From NCBI RefSeq assembly GCF_001017175.1, contig NZ_LCYG01000060.1, forward strand, positions 1 to 64,000: a stretch of 64,000 bases of DNA, given 5' to 3'. Each line of letters opens with the position of its first letter. Within the stretch, counting starts at the first letter, position 1. The DNA is from Microvirga vignae. Lineage in GTDB: Bacteria > Pseudomonadota > Alphaproteobacteria > Rhizobiales > Beijerinckiaceae. Below the pieces are notes generated by a model. It saw only the letters and a list, made by a program, of their open reading frames with translations, made no database searches and was not told the DNA's origin. Positions 43,222 through 53,888 of this stretch are shown piece after piece. Made by a program: the position numbers and the translations under genes.

Positions 43222-44484
43222 TCAGGCGACCCACTCGCCGCCGCGCATCAGCGGTTCGGCCTTACCGTCGTGGGTGATGCCATCCACGTCCACCTGGTCG
43301 GAGCCGATCATCCAGTCGATATGGATGAGACTCTTGTTGGCGCCGCGCGAGGCCAGTTCCTCCTCGCTCATGCTGCCGCCCTCGCGGATGCACTTGCTGT
43401 AGGCCTGGCCCAGCGCGATGTGGCTCGAGGCGTTCTCGTCGAACAGCGTGTTGAAGAAGAGAAGCCCGCTCTGCGAGATCGGTGACGAGAACGGCACGAG
43501 CGCCACCTCGCCGAGACGGCGCGCGCCCTCATCCGTGTCCAGCACTTTGTTCAGCACGGCTTCGCCCGTGCGAGCCTTCGCTTCCACGATGCGACCGCTC
43601 TCGAATTTTACCTGGATGTCCTGGATCAGCGTGCCATTATAGGAAAGCGGCTTCGTGCTGGTGACATATCCGTCCACGCGGTCCTTGTGCGGCGTGGTGA
43701 AGACTTCTTCGGTCGGGATGTTGGCGTTGCAGACGATGCCGTTCTTCGCCTTGGTCGAACCGCCATTCCACTCGTGCCCGTCAGCCAGACCGACGCGCAG
43801 ATCCGTGCCGGGACCCCTAAAATGCAGCGCGGCATAGTTCTTCCCGTTCAGCAGGCGCGTGCGCGCCTGGAGGCCAGCGTTGTGCCTCTCCCAGGCCGCA
43901 ATCGGGTCCGGCGTATCGACGCGGGAGGCGGAGAAGATCGCGCTCCAGAGCTTGGCGACCGCCACATCCTCCGGATCGTTCGGGAACACGGTCTTCGCCC
44001 AGGACGGCGTTGCGGCGGACACGATGGTCCAGTTGGTGTCGAAGCCTGCGATCAGGTTGAGGGCTGGCATATAGGCCTTGGAGCGGGCGCGATTGGCGCG
44101 GGAGACCTTTTCCGGATCCTCCTTCGCAAGCAGCGACGGATCCTCGCCGACGATGGCAAGCCGTGCCGCGCCGTTCTTATAGGCAGCCGCCATGCCCTCG
44201 TAGAGCCAAGCGGAGGCCGCATCGAAGCTCTCGTCGCGGCCATGGCGGAAGCGCATGAGAGTCGCTTCCTCATCCGAGAAGATCGTGGTGACGAGCGTGG
44301 CACCCGCCCTGTAGGCATGCTCCGTGATGCGACGCACCAGGGGCACGGCATCGAGCGGGGCCGTCATGATGACCTCCTGACCGGGTTTCAGCCCAAGGCC
44401 CACCCGCACGGCGACCTCGGCGAGGCGGTCGAGGAGCCTGGCATGGGCTTCGGCGTCGGATGGCTTTCGGAATTGCTCGTTCAT
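43222..44484 (-). CDS. Aminopeptidase, M29 family
   Basis: A cytosolic two-metal aminopeptidase of the AmpS/AmpT type that trims N-terminal residues. Family stretches are visible: NIPTEEVFTTPHKDRVDGYV with metal-binding glutamates, LGEVALVPFSSPISQSG, LFDENASSHIALGQAY and LIHIDWMIGSDQVDVDG (His and Asp). The 420 residues are usual. It probably starts the operon that continues with the double-ATPase gene and the M14 peptidase gene, so imported or internal peptides are likely substrates. Confidence 0.93.
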   Translation of the reverse strand: MNEQFRKPSDAEAHARLLDRLAEVAVRVGLGLKPGQEVIMTAPLDAVPLVRRITEHAYRAGATLVTTIFSDEEATLMRFRHGRDESFDAASAWLYEGMAAAYKNGAARLAIVGEDPSLLAKEDPEKVSRANRARSKAYMPALNLIAGFDTNWTIVSAATPSWAKTVFPNDPEDVAVAKLWSAIFSASRVDTPDPIAAWERHNAGLQARTRLLNGKNYAALHFRGPGTDLRVGLADGHEWNGGSTKAKNGIVCNANIPTEEVFTTPHKDRVDGYVTSTKPLSYNGTLIQDIQVKFESGRIVEAKARTGEAVLNKVLDTDEGARRLGEVALVPFSSPISQSGLLFFNTLFDENASSHIALGQAYSKCIREGGSMSEEELASRGANKSLIHIDWMIGSDQVDVDGITHDGKAEPLMRGGEWVA

Positions 44485-44561
44485 GATGTCATCTCTCGAA
44501 AGGCAAAGATTAAAGGAAGGCTACACGCCTGAAGGGCAGGCGCAACCTCCTTGGCTGCAAC

Positions 44562-45668
44562 TCACATATTCCCGGGCATCGCCGAGCCAAGGGCTTCCCG
44601 GTCGAAAGCGATGCTCTTGATGAGGGCGTGGACCGGTAAACCCGGCTTAAGACCGAGTCGCTCCACGGACTTTCGGGTCACGCTCGCGACAAGGCTGTCG
44701 CCGCCGCAATCCAGGGTCACATCGACGCTGGCGCCAAACGACTCCTCAATCGCCGAAATGACGCCGGCCAGGACATTGAGAGCGCTGAGCCTCTCAGGTG
44801 GATCGAGGGAGAGAATAATGTCTCTGGCGCGAAGGCGTACGCGCACGGACGCACCGACGGGAAGGTCGAGGCGGGAGACTGTGAGCGTCCCCGCAGCAGC
44901 CTGCAGAACGGTCAGCCCATAAGCCTCCTCGTGTCGAAGCACGCGGGCTTCGACCAAGGCACCTGTTTCAGCCGGGCCGGTGCGAGGAAAGAGCCTCGCG
45001 TGTTTCAAGATATCGGAAGCGGACCCAAAGGCAGTCACCTGCCCATCGTTCAGAACCACGATGAAGGTGGCAAGCCGTGCGATTTCCGGAACGGAATGGC
45101 TCACGAGAACCATCGGCACATTTCCTTCGTCCCGCAGCCGCTCGATATAGGGATAGATCTCGGCCTTCCTGTCCTCGTCGAGGGAGGCCAATGGCTCGTC
45201 CAGCAATAGCAAATGCGGATCGGAGAGAAGCGCGCGCCCGATGGCGACGCGCTGCCTCTCGCCCCCTGACAAGGTCGAGGGCCAGCGGCTCAGCAAATGC
45301 CCGATCCCCAGAAGCCCCACGATTGCATCAAAATCGGCAATCTGCTCGCGCCTTGGCGTGAACCAGCGCCCGAACAGAAGATTTCGGCGCACGTTCAGAT
45401 GCGGGAAAAGGCGCGCCTCCTGAAAGACGTACCCGATCCTCCGCCTGTGCCTCGGTACGAAGATACCTTGCTGCGTATCGACGAGAACACGCCCTTTCAC
45501 ACAAACGCGTCCCGCGCTTGGGCGAATGAGACCACCGATGATGTTGACGAGCGTCGTCTTGCCGGAACCGGAGGGGCCGAACAGAGCCGTCAGCCTCCCT
45601 TCCGACCTGAAGCGCGCATCGAGCCGGAAATCGCCCTGCTCATGATGAAGATCGACATCGATGATCAT
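44562..45668 (-). CDS. modC: Molybdate ABC transporter ATPase
   Basis: ModC powers molybdate import. Walker A is GPSGSGKTT, the signature is LSGGERQRVAIGRALL and Walker B is LLLLDEPLASLD. The C-terminal part from about residue 290 is a Mop/TOBE domain that binds molybdate (SALNVLAGVISAIEESFGA). The ATG shares one base with the modB stop (TGATG), giving 368 residues. Confidence 0.95.
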   Translation of the reverse strand: MIIDVDLHHEQGDFRLDARFRSEGRLTALFGPSGSGKTTLVNIIGGLIRPSAGRVCVKGRVLVDTQQGIFVPRHRRRIGYVFQEARLFPHLNVRRNLLFGRWFTPRREQIADFDAIVGLLGIGHLLSRWPSTLSGGERQRVAIGRALLSDPHLLLLDEPLASLDEDRKAEIYPYIERLRDEGNVPMVLVSHSVPEIARLATFIVVLNDGQVTAFGSASDILKHARLFPRTGPAETGALVEARVLRHEEAYGLTVLQAAAGTLTVSRLDLPVGASVRVRLRARDIILSLDPPERLSALNVLAGVISAIEESFGASVDVTLDCGGDSLVASVTRKSVERLGLKPGLPVHALIKSIAFDREALGSAMPGNM

Positions 45669-46360
45669 CAAGCGAGAAACCTCCGCCGGACACGGCGCGC
45701 CATCCATTCAGAGATCCAGAGCGCCGCTATGGAGATAGCGACGGACACGAGCGTCAAGCGCAATGCACCGCCCTCACCTCCGGGAACCTGCGTGAAGGTG
45801 TAGATGGCGGATGGAATGGTCTGCGTCTCGCCTGGAATGTTGGACACAAAAGTGATGGTAGCGCCGAACTCCCCCATCGCCTTCGCGAAGGACAGAACCA
45901 TGCCGGCGATGATGCCGGGCAGGATCAGCGGCAGAGTGACGAAAAGAAACACCCAGGCAGGATGCGCGCCCAACGTGCCTGCCGCGTCTTCGAGCTTACG
46001 ATCCACCGTCTCGAGCGACAGACGAATGGCGCGCACGAGCAGGGGAAAGCCCATGATGGCACAGGCGAGAGCCGCGCCCGTCCAGCGGAAGGACAGCACG
46101 ATGCCGAATTGCTCAGCGAGAACAGAGCCGATAGGGCCACGCCGCCCGAATCCGAGGAGAAGGGCATAGCCGACGACAACAGGCGGAAGAACCAGCGGCA
46201 GATGAACAAGAACATCGAGCACCTGCCACCCCCAAAAGCGCCCGCGCTCCAACGCATAGGCGACAGCAATGCCAGGAAGAAGACTTGCCGTCATTGCGAC
46301 GAGCGCGACCTTGAGGCTCAGGCGGACCGCTGTCCATTCCTCAGGAGAAAGCCAGTCCAT
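45668..46360 (-). CDS. modB: Molybdate ABC transporter permease
   Basis: ModB forms the membrane channel. The 230-residue protein has about five or six hydrophobic segments and the EAA loop TLGAHPAWVFLFVTLPLILP that contacts ModC. GEFGATITFVSNIPGETQTI is a strong ModB signature. The ATG at 46360 overlaps the modA stop by one base; a GTG one codon upstream is possible. Confidence 0.95.
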   Translation of the reverse strand: MDWLSPEEWTAVRLSLKVALVAMTASLLPGIAVAYALERGRFWGWQVLDVLVHLPLVLPPVVVGYALLLGFGRRGPIGSVLAEQFGIVLSFRWTGAALACAIMGFPLLVRAIRLSLETVDRKLEDAAGTLGAHPAWVFLFVTLPLILPGIIAGMVLSFAKAMGEFGATITFVSNIPGETQTIPSAIYTFTQVPGGEGGALRLTLVSVAISIAALWISEWMARRVRRRFLA

Positions 46361-47160
46361 CACGAGCCTGAACCCGGTGTTGCCATGAAATTGAAACCCT
46401 GCCTCTCGAAGAAGGGTTTGGCTTGTGAGGATTGTAGAAAGTTCAGGAAGGACGCTGCATCCGGATTGGCAGCATCCTTCGTCAGTGCTGCCGGATAAAC
46501 GATGGGCGGATGGGTGCTCTCAGGAAAAGCCGCAACGATCTCTACGTTCGGATCGGACAGGGCGTCGGTCTTGTAGACAATGCCGAGAGGCGCCTCGCCG
46601 CGTGACACGAGAAGAAGCGCAGCGCGCACGTTCTCCGTCTGCGCAATCTTGTCCTTCACGGCGCCCCAAACACCGAGCTTTTCGAGGGCCGCCTTGCCAT
46701 ACTTGCCGGCCGGAACAGCTTCCACCTGTCCCATGGCGAGACGACCATCGCCGAGCGCAGACGCGAGATCGAAACCGGGCTGGAGAGAAACCTGCACGCT
46801 CGCGCCTTTTGGTGCAATGAGAACGAGGCTGTTGCCGAGCAGGTTCGTGCGCGTCTCGGGCCGGATCAGGTTCTTCGAGGCCGCATAATCCATCCAGTCG
46901 AAATCGGCGGAGAAAAAGATATCCGCAGGCGCTCCCGCTTCGATCTGCTTGGCGAGCGCGTTGCTTGCGGCATAGGAGATCACGAGCGCCTTGCCGGTCT
47001 CTCGCTTCCAGGCTGCAACTGCATCGTCGAGAGCGTTCTTGAGGCTCGCGGCGGCAAAGACTACAACGTCCTTGGCCTGTGCGGGGGTCATGAAGCATGC
47101 AAGAGCAAGCCCGAAGACCAGCGCCTTGAACGCGCCCCGCCCGGATCGTGCCGTCTGCAT
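46360..47160 (-). CDS. modA: Molybdate-binding periplasmic protein
   Basis: ModA captures molybdate in the periplasm. A signal peptide ends at about residue 29 (FMTPAQA). Ligand-site segments are VVVFAAASLKNALDD, SYAASNALAKQIEAGAPADIF and VPAGKYGKAALEKLGVW. The ATG at 47160 has GAGGAG six bases upstream and gives 266 residues. No ModE-type palindrome is evident in the 55 bases between msrQ and modA, so modABC may depend on the upstream msrPQ transcript or on an unrecognised promoter. Confidence 0.95.
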   Translation of the reverse strand: MQTARSGRGAFKALVFGLALACFMTPAQAKDVVVFAAASLKNALDDAVAAWKRETGKALVISYAASNALAKQIEAGAPADIFFSADFDWMDYAASKNLIRPETRTNLLGNSLVLIAPKGASVQVSLQPGFDLASALGDGRLAMGQVEAVPAGKYGKAALEKLGVWGAVKDKIAQTENVRAALLLVSRGEAPLGIVYKTDALSDPNVEIVAAFPESTHPPIVYPAALTKDAANPDAASFLNFLQSSQAKPFFERQGFNFMATPGSGS

Positions 47161-47215
47161 AGCCTGCTCCTCAAGCCCTCTTGATCCCGGCATCCTAGCG
47201 AACCGGGCTGCGGCT

Positions 47216-47860
47216 TCAAGCGGGGCGACGCCGGGGTTCGGCTCTCCTCCCCAGGGAGCGGACGAGGCGGTAGCCGAGCAGCACGATCACGATGGCCGCG
47301 TAGATCATGGGCTCCGGCGGCCAGGACTTGACCACGAGGATGAAGTGCAAAGCCGCACCAATGGCTGCGAGATAGACGAGGCGGTGTAGCCGTGCCCAGG
47401 CCTGCCCGCCCATGCGCCGGATCGCGGCATTGGTGGAGGTGAGCGCCAGCGGCACGAGAATGACGAAGGTCGCCATGCCGATGGTGATGTAGGGCCGCTT
47501 CACGATATCGGCCCAGATCGCTGCAAAATCCAATCCCTGGTCGAGTACCGTATAGGTTACGAGGTGCAGGAACGCGTAGTAGAAGACGAGAAGCCCGAGG
47601 GCACGGCGATAGCGCAGAAGGTTGATGGAAAAGAGCTGGCGCAAAGGCGTGACCGCAAGCGTTGCGATGAGAAAGCGAAACGCCCAGAGACCCAGCGCCT
47701 GCTCCAGATAGCGCATCGGGTCTGCGCCGAGCTGATCGGTGATGCCCGCATAGAAGAGCCACACCGCCGGAACGAAGCCGACGATGTAGACAAGAATCTT
47801 TGGCACCTGAGGCAGCGCAAAGCCCTTCTTCGCGCCTTGAACGGCAGCTCGATCCGCCAT
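47216..47860 (-). CDS. msrQ: Haem-binding subunit MsrQ of periplasmic methionine sulfoxide reductase
   Basis: MsrQ is an inner-membrane b-type haem protein that feeds electrons to MsrP. The 214-residue product has five or six membrane segments; RRALGLLVFYYAFLHLVTY and ARLHRLVYLAAIGAALHFIL carry the histidines expected to bind haem. The ATG overlaps the msrP stop by one base, the usual pairing. A TTG one codon earlier is also open. Confidence 0.94.
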   Translation of the reverse strand: MADRAAVQGAKKGFALPQVPKILVYIVGFVPAVWLFYAGITDQLGADPMRYLEQALGLWAFRFLIATLAVTPLRQLFSINLLRYRRALGLLVFYYAFLHLVTYTVLDQGLDFAAIWADIVKRPYITIGMATFVILVPLALTSTNAAIRRMGGQAWARLHRLVYLAAIGAALHFILVVKSWPPEPMIYAAIVIVLLGYRLVRSLGRRAEPRRRPA

Positions 47861-48828
47861 CAATAGTATTTCCGCAAATCCATGCCGTTATAAAGGCTCG
47901 CCACCTGCTCGGCATAGCCGTTGAACATGAGCGTGGGGCGCCTTTTCGTGAACAACCCGCCCTCCCCAATCCGCCGCTCGGTCGCCTGGCTCCAGCGCGG
48001 ATGGTCCACGTTCGGGTTCACGTTGGCGTAGAAGCCGTACTCGTTGGGTGCCTGCTTGTTCCAGGCGGTCTGCGGCTGCCTCTCCACGAAGCTGATGCGT
48101 GTGATCGACTTGATGCCCTTGAAACCGTATTTCCACGGCACGACAAGGCGGATCGGCGCGCCGTTCTGGTTCGGCAGCGTCTCGCCGTAGAGGCCGACCG
48201 CCAGGATCGTGAGCGGGTGCATGGCCTCGTCCAGCCGCAGGCCCTCCCGATAGGGCCAGTCGAGCACGGGGAAGACGGAGCGAAGGCCGGACATCTCGTC
48301 GGGACGATTGGCCGTCTCGAACGCGACATACTTCGCGCTGCCGAGCGGCTCCACGCGCTTGATGAGATTGGCCAGAGGGAAACCGACCCAAGGGATCACC
48401 ATGGACCATCCCTCGACGCAGCGCATGCGGTAGATGCGCTCCTCGAGGGTCGAGGACTTGATGAGATCCTCGATGCCGATCTCCTGAGGCCTTGACACCA
48501 GCCCGTCGACCTTCACCGTCCAGGGAGAGGTCTTGAGCTTTCCCGCATTCTTTGCCGGGTCGCTCTTGTCGACGCCGAACTCGTAAAAGTTGTTGTAGCT
48601 CGTCACGTCCTCACGGCTCGTGAGCTTCTCATCCGTGGAGAAAGGACTCTTGGCGGCCGACAACGGCGCAGCCTCCAATCCTTCCGGTAGGGCAGCCGCC
48701 AGGGCAAGCCCGGCGGCACCGGCCATCCATTGCCGCCGGTTGAGATAGACCTCCCGAGGCGTGATCTCGGAGGGAAGGATATCGGAAGAACGACGGATAA
48801 ACACGGCGAAACCTCGTTTAAAGCCCAT
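47860..48828 (-). CDS. msrP: Periplasmic methionine sulfoxide reductase, molybdopterin subunit
   Basis: MsrP repairs oxidised methionine in envelope proteins, using a molybdopterin cofactor. A twin-arginine signal ([18 protein letters not shown]) shows Tat export after cofactor loading. Cys137 in [19 protein letters not shown] is the molybdenum ligand. [20 protein letters not shown] is also typical. The start is unsure: ATG at 48828 (322 residues) or GTG at 48843, neither with a good ribosome site. The modABC genes downstream may supply its metal. Confidence 0.94.
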   Translation of the reverse strand: MGFKRGFAVFIRRSSDILPSEITPREVYLNRRQWMAGAAGLALAAALPEGLEAAPLSAAKSPFSTDEKLTSREDVTSYNNFYEFGVDKSDPAKNAGKLKTSPWTVKVDGLVSRPQEIGIEDLIKSSTLEERIYRMRCVEGWSMVIPWVGFPLANLIKRVEPLGSAKYVAFETANRPDEMSGLRSVFPVLDWPYREGLRLDEAMHPLTILAVGLYGETLPNQNGAPIRLVVPWKYGFKGIKSITRISFVERQPQTAWNKQAPNEYGFYANVNPNVDHPRWSQATERRIGEGGLFTKRRPTLMFNGYAEQVASLYNGMDLRKYY

Positions 48829-48884
48829 ATGATAGGGGTACACCCGAGAACGCCAGCCGTGCTTTCACGTTTCCGTGTAGAGCC

Positions 48885-49955
<1,071 letters not shown>

Positions 49956-49975
49956 TCTGTTCTCCCTCAGGCGGT

Positions 49976-50647
49976 TCAGGCTTGCGCGGCCCGGACGAAT
50001 TTCTTGGTGATCTCGCGCGGATTGGTGATGGCCGTTCCCACCACCACCGCATGGGCGCCGCGCTTGAAAGCTTCCGCGACGAGCTCGGGCGTATCGAAAC
50101 GGCCCTCGGCGACGATCGGCACCGGGAGAGCGGCGATCAGGGCCTCCAGCAGCTCCAGATCGGGCCCCTCCCCTCTGCGCATGGTCGTCTCTTCCGTGTA
50201 GCCGGAAAGCGTCGTCGCCACATAGGTGGCGCCGTAAGCGTACGCTGCCTTGGCCTCGTCCAGCGTGGCGATATCGGCAAAGACTTCCTTCGTCAGCTCA
50301 TTGCGGATGCGAGCGATTAGGCGCTCAACCGGATCGCCGTCGCGAGGACGTGGGGTAGCATCGATGCCGATGATGTCTGCGCCCGCTTTCGCAATCTGCT
50401 CGGCATTCTCGAAGCCGGGCGTGATGTAGACCGAGAAGCGCTCGTCCCACACTTTCGAGATGCCGATGATCGGGAGAGCGGTCACAGCACGGATCGCCGC
50501 GACATCCTCCACCCCATTGGCGCGAATGCCCTGCGCGCCGCCCGCCTCCGCCGCGCGGGCCATGGCCGACATGTAGACGGATCCGTGCAGCGGGTTGTCC
50601 GCGCGGGCCTGGCATGAAACGACGAGGGCGCCTTTCGGGATCAGCAT
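49976..50647 (-). CDS. nanE: N-acetylmannosamine-6-phosphate 2-epimerase
   Basis: NanE turns ManNAc-6-phosphate into GlcNAc-6-phosphate during sialic acid or N-acetylmannosamine use. The TIM-barrel product has 223 residues; [43 protein letters not shown] and [17 protein letters not shown] match the family, with the catalytic lysine expected in [10 protein letters not shown]. It sits one base from the permease gene, inside the ABC operon, so the transporter may import an amino sugar. Neither nanA nor nanK is in the window. Confidence 0.92.
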   Translation of the reverse strand: MLIPKGALVVSCQARADNPLHGSVYMSAMARAAEAGGAQGIRANGVEDVAAIRAVTALPIIGISKVWDERFSVYITPGFENAEQIAKAGADIIGIDATPRPRDGDPVERLIARIRNELTKEVFADIATLDEAKAAYAYGATYVATTLSGYTEETTMRRGEGPDLELLEALIAALPVPIVAEGRFDTPELVAEAFKRGAHAVVVGTAITNPREITKKFVRAAQA

Positions 50648-50648
50648 G

Positions 50649-51503
50649 CTACTTCACCGCTCCCGCCGTCATGCCCTGGATGAACTGGCGCGACAGGGCG
50701 ATGTAGAGAAGCGTGATCGGCGCCGCCGCAATGGTGAGGCCCGCAAACAGCATGCCCCAATCGGTGGTATACTCCCCCATGAAGGTGGTGAGGCCCTGCG
50801 GCAGCGTCTTGTAGGAGTCGGTCTGGATGAACACGAGCGGGAAGAAGAAGTCGTTCCAGATCGGTACGGCGTTCTGAATGGCCGCAATTGCCATGGGCGG
50901 GCGCGCCAGCGGCAGCATGACGGACCACATGATGCGCGGCTCCGAAGCGCCATCGATGCGGGCCGCATCCTCCAGCTCAGCCGGAAGGGAGCGCAGGAAG
51001 CCCGCCATGATGAAGACGGCAGAGGGCAAGCCGATGGCCGTATAGGTGACGATGAGGCTCCAGCGGCTGTCGAGTAGGTTGAGATCCCGCAACAGGATGA
51101 AGAGCGGGATCACCGCGAGCTTCAACGGCAGCATCAACCCCGCCAGGAAGAAGAGCAGGATGAAGGTGTTGGTGCGCGATTCATACCGCGCCACCGCATA
51201 GCCCGCCATGGTGCCGAGCACGAGGATCAGCAGGATCGAGATGCCGGTCACGATAATCGAGTTGACGAAATAGGTCGGCATCGAGGTTTCGCCGAGCACC
51301 TTGGCGAAGTTATGCACCTGGGTGAAATCGGGCAGCGCGAAGGGGTGCTCGAAGATCTCGCCCGTCGTCTTGAAGGCGGAGAGCACCATCACCACGACCG
51401 GATAGAGCATGACGAACGAGTTCGCGATCAGGATCACCTGCGCCAGGAAGGCGAAGGAGACGGGCTGCCGCGAAGAGGAAGAAGCAGGGGAAGATTTGGC
51501 CAT
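50649..51503 (-). CDS. CUT1 sugar ABC transporter permease (MalG type)
   Basis: A 284-residue membrane protein with six segments. The EAA loop ELEDAARIDGASEPRIMWSV contacts the ATPase. IWNDFFFPLVF and the final FIQGMTAGAVK are typical of MalG-like subunits. The frame is open well upstream, but that part lies over the neighbouring permease gene; the ATG at 51503 is five bases after its stop. Confidence 0.93.
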   Translation of the reverse strand: MAKSSPASSSSRQPVSFAFLAQVILIANSFVMLYPVVVMVLSAFKTTGEIFEHPFALPDFTQVHNFAKVLGETSMPTYFVNSIIVTGISILLILVLGTMAGYAVARYESRTNTFILLFFLAGLMLPLKLAVIPLFILLRDLNLLDSRWSLIVTYTAIGLPSAVFIMAGFLRSLPAELEDAARIDGASEPRIMWSVMLPLARPPMAIAAIQNAVPIWNDFFFPLVFIQTDSYKTLPQGLTTFMGEYTTDWGMLFAGLTIAAAPITLLYIALSRQFIQGMTAGAVK

Positions 51504-51508
51504 GGCGA

Positions 51509-52480
51509 TCAAAACTGGATCTCCCGACGGCGCAGCCACAAGGTCAGCATGGACGCGAAGACGACGATGAAGAGAAAGATGAGGGTGGCGAGCGCCGAGC
51601 CCAGACCGAAATTCTGGATGCTGGCGCTCTGGTTGCCGAAGGCGGTGCGGTAGAAGACGAGACCCAGCACATCTGTCGAACCGAAGGGTGAACCGTCGAG
51701 GCCTACCATCACATAAGGAATCTCGAACCAGTTGAACGCGCCGATGAAGAGCAGCGTGAAGAGAATGGTGGTGCTGGGCGCCACCAGCGGCCACACGATA
51801 TTCTTCAGCAACTGCCATTCGGTGGTGCCGTCAAGCCGCGCCGCCTCGATGATCTCGGAGGGAATGCGCTGCATGCCGGCGAGATAGACGAGCGTCGGGA
51901 AGCCAACGAAGTGCCAGGCATTGGCGAGGATGAGTGCACCAAGCGCGGTCGAGGAATCGCCGAGCCAGGGCTTCGCCCATGAATCGAGGCCGATCGAATA
52001 GATCGCCTGATTGATGATGCCGAAATTCGGATTGAGGAAGAGCTTCCAGAGGAAGCCTACGATGATCGTCGACAGAACCACCGGCACGAACACCGCCACC
52101 CGGTGGAAGCGGAAGCCGAAGGGCTCCTTGTAGAGCAGCCAGGCGAGGAAAAAGCCGCCGCCGTTCTGGATGATCATGAGCGCCACGAGTGCATAGACAT
52201 TGTGCAGGAAGGCATTCCACACGGTCGGCGCCATGGTGGCACCGAGGAGCACCTCCTTGAAATTCGCCAATCCCACGAACTCGCCGCGCGCCAACCCGCG
52301 CCATTCATAGAAGGCGTAAGCGAAGGCTGAGAGGATCGGATAGACCACGAACAGCGACATGAACACGACCGGCGGGACGACGAGAAACGCCACCCAGCTG
52401 CGATGCTTCAACGTGCGGGCCTGTTTGGGCGAGACGGGCATGGGACGAGCTTTCGGAGAAGAGCGGCGGATGAACCCCAT
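51509..52480 (-). CDS. CUT1 sugar ABC transporter permease (MalF type)
   Basis: The partner permease, 323 residues with a basic N-terminal tail and about six membrane segments. The EAA loop is EIIEAARLDGTTEWQLLKNI. The ATG at 52480 has GAGG seven bases upstream; an internal ATG at 52441 is a less likely alternative. It forms the channel with the MalG-type subunit encoded next. Confidence 0.93.
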   Translation of the reverse strand: MGFIRRSSPKARPMPVSPKQARTLKHRSWVAFLVVPPVVFMSLFVVYPILSAFAYAFYEWRGLARGEFVGLANFKEVLLGATMAPTVWNAFLHNVYALVALMIIQNGGGFFLAWLLYKEPFGFRFHRVAVFVPVVLSTIIVGFLWKLFLNPNFGIINQAIYSIGLDSWAKPWLGDSSTALGALILANAWHFVGFPTLVYLAGMQRIPSEIIEAARLDGTTEWQLLKNIVWPLVAPSTTILFTLLFIGAFNWFEIPYVMVGLDGSPFGSTDVLGLVFYRTAFGNQSASIQNFGLGSALATLIFLFIVVFASMLTLWLRRREIQF

Positions 52481-52502
52481 CCGCCGCCCTCATGTCAGAG
52501 AC

Positions 52503-53753
52503 TTACTTCTGGAACGGCTTGTAGTAGGTCGCGATGCCCTTGTTGATCTCGGCAGCCGCCTGCTCAGGCGTCTGCTGGCCGGCGAGCATCTTCTGCACGT
52601 TCGACTGCAGCAGCACCGATCCGCTCGGCTCCTGATAGCGGAAGCGCACGAGCATCAGGTAGGACATGGAATTCTCGGCGAGCTTCGCCACTTCCTGCGT
52701 GATCGGGTCCTCGATCTTGATGCCCTTGATCGGCGACAGGTTCTTCAGGGTGTTGGTGAAGGCCGTGCCGTATTCCGGCGTCGCGAGGAAGCGCACGAAC
52801 TTGAGCGCTGCGTCCTTCTTCTCGCTCTTCGCGTTCACCGCATAGCCGCCGTCATAATAGGTCGCGATCAGCGCCTGGTCGCCAGCCTTCAGCACAGGGG
52901 CCGGGAACACGCCGAGATCGAGCGTGGGGTTCTGGTTCTTGAAATTGGCGACCTCATAGGAACCACCCGCGAACATGGCCGCGCGGCCCGCCACGAAGAG
53001 CTGCTGCGAGGACGGATAATCGACGCCGGTGAAGTTCGGCGAGAAGTACTGGCTGATGTCCTTCAGCTTGGCGAGAGCGTTGACGAAGCGAGGATCGGTG
53101 AAGTTCGCCTTGCCGGAGATGATGTCTTCCTCGAACTGCTTGCCGAGCATGGAGGACAAAAGACCGCCGACGATGGTCTCGTTCTGCCAGGCGGTGGCAG
53201 TGCCGTTGGCAAACGGCGTGATGTTCTTGGACTTCAGGGTCTGAGCGAGCGTCATCAGCTCATCCCAGGTCTTCGGCGGGTTCACGCCGTTATCCTTGAA
53301 GATCTTCTTGTTGTAGACGACGAGCTGAGCCTGCATGGCGAAAGGCACGGCATAGATCTTGCCGTCGGCACGCAGCGTCTCGGCGGCGAGCGCCGGTTCC
53401 GGGAAGTTCACCAGCTCCGGCACGTTCTGCTTGTCGAGGGCGAGCAGGTAGCCGGGAGTCGCGATGGTCTCCAGGTTGCCGTAGGCGCGAACCTGGATCA
53501 CGTCCGGCCCGCGGCCGGCGGCGAGCGCCGTGGAGAGAATGGTCTGGTAGTTCTCGGGCGCATAGGTCTCGAACTTGATCGAGATGTTCGGCTCCTTGGC
53601 CTGGAACTTCTTGATGGTGTCCTGGTAGAAGGCCTTGTCCTCCTGGCGCCAGCTCCAGAAGGTCAGCTCGGTCTGCTGAGCCATGGCGGCGGTGCCTGAG
53701 AACAGGAAGCTGCCGGCGGCAGCGCCCATCAGAATGCGTCGGGTCAGTTTCAT
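52503..53753 (-). CDS. Extracellular sugar-binding protein
   Basis: The periplasmic receptor for the CUT1 transporter. A signal peptide (MKLTRRILMGAAAGSFLFSG, cleavage near AMA-Q) leads into a family 1 solute-binding fold (TELTFWSWRQEDKAFYQDTI, AAGRGPDVIQV, FVAGRAAMFAGGSYEV, ALKFVRFLATPEYGTAF). The ATG at 53753 with GAGGGAG six bases upstream gives 416 residues; the longer frame upstream is repeat sequence. The bound sugar is not known, but nanE suggests an amino sugar. Confidence 0.93.
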   Translation of the reverse strand: MKLTRRILMGAAAGSFLFSGTAAMAQQTELTFWSWRQEDKAFYQDTIKKFQAKEPNISIKFETYAPENYQTILSTALAAGRGPDVIQVRAYGNLETIATPGYLLALDKQNVPELVNFPEPALAAETLRADGKIYAVPFAMQAQLVVYNKKIFKDNGVNPPKTWDELMTLAQTLKSKNITPFANGTATAWQNETIVGGLLSSMLGKQFEEDIISGKANFTDPRFVNALAKLKDISQYFSPNFTGVDYPSSQQLFVAGRAAMFAGGSYEVANFKNQNPTLDLGVFPAPVLKAGDQALIATYYDGGYAVNAKSEKKDAALKFVRFLATPEYGTAFTNTLKNLSPIKGIKIEDPITQEVAKLAENSMSYLMLVRFRYQEPSGSVLLQSNVQKMLAGQQTPEQAAAEINKGIATYYKPFQK

Positions 53754-53783
53754 TGTCGGCTCCCTCATTGTTGAAGTCCTGGA

Positions 53784-53888
53784 GCATCGGACCCAAAAGT
53801 GGGAACCACTTCTGGGGTTGATCCGATGCCCCTTTCTTGAAGAGCGCATCGTGCGGAAAACCGGATCCACTTTTCCGCACGATGCGCT
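53784..53888. repeat. Two-hairpin palindromic intergenic element
   Basis: Two inverted repeats lie back to back. The first pairs GCATCGGA (53784-53791) with TCCGATGC (53822-53829) around an inner AAGTGG/CCACTT stem. The second has perfect 18-base arms (53843-53860 and 53871-53888) around a 10-base loop. Such units are typical dispersed elements in Hyphomicrobiales. It lies between the phosphatase gene and the transporter operon and contains the phosphatase stop codon. Confidence 0.8.

Noticed and set aside
53754..53870. N-terminal extension of the sugar-binding protein
   Set aside because: It is palindromic repeat sequence; the signal peptide and ribosome site place the start at 53753.
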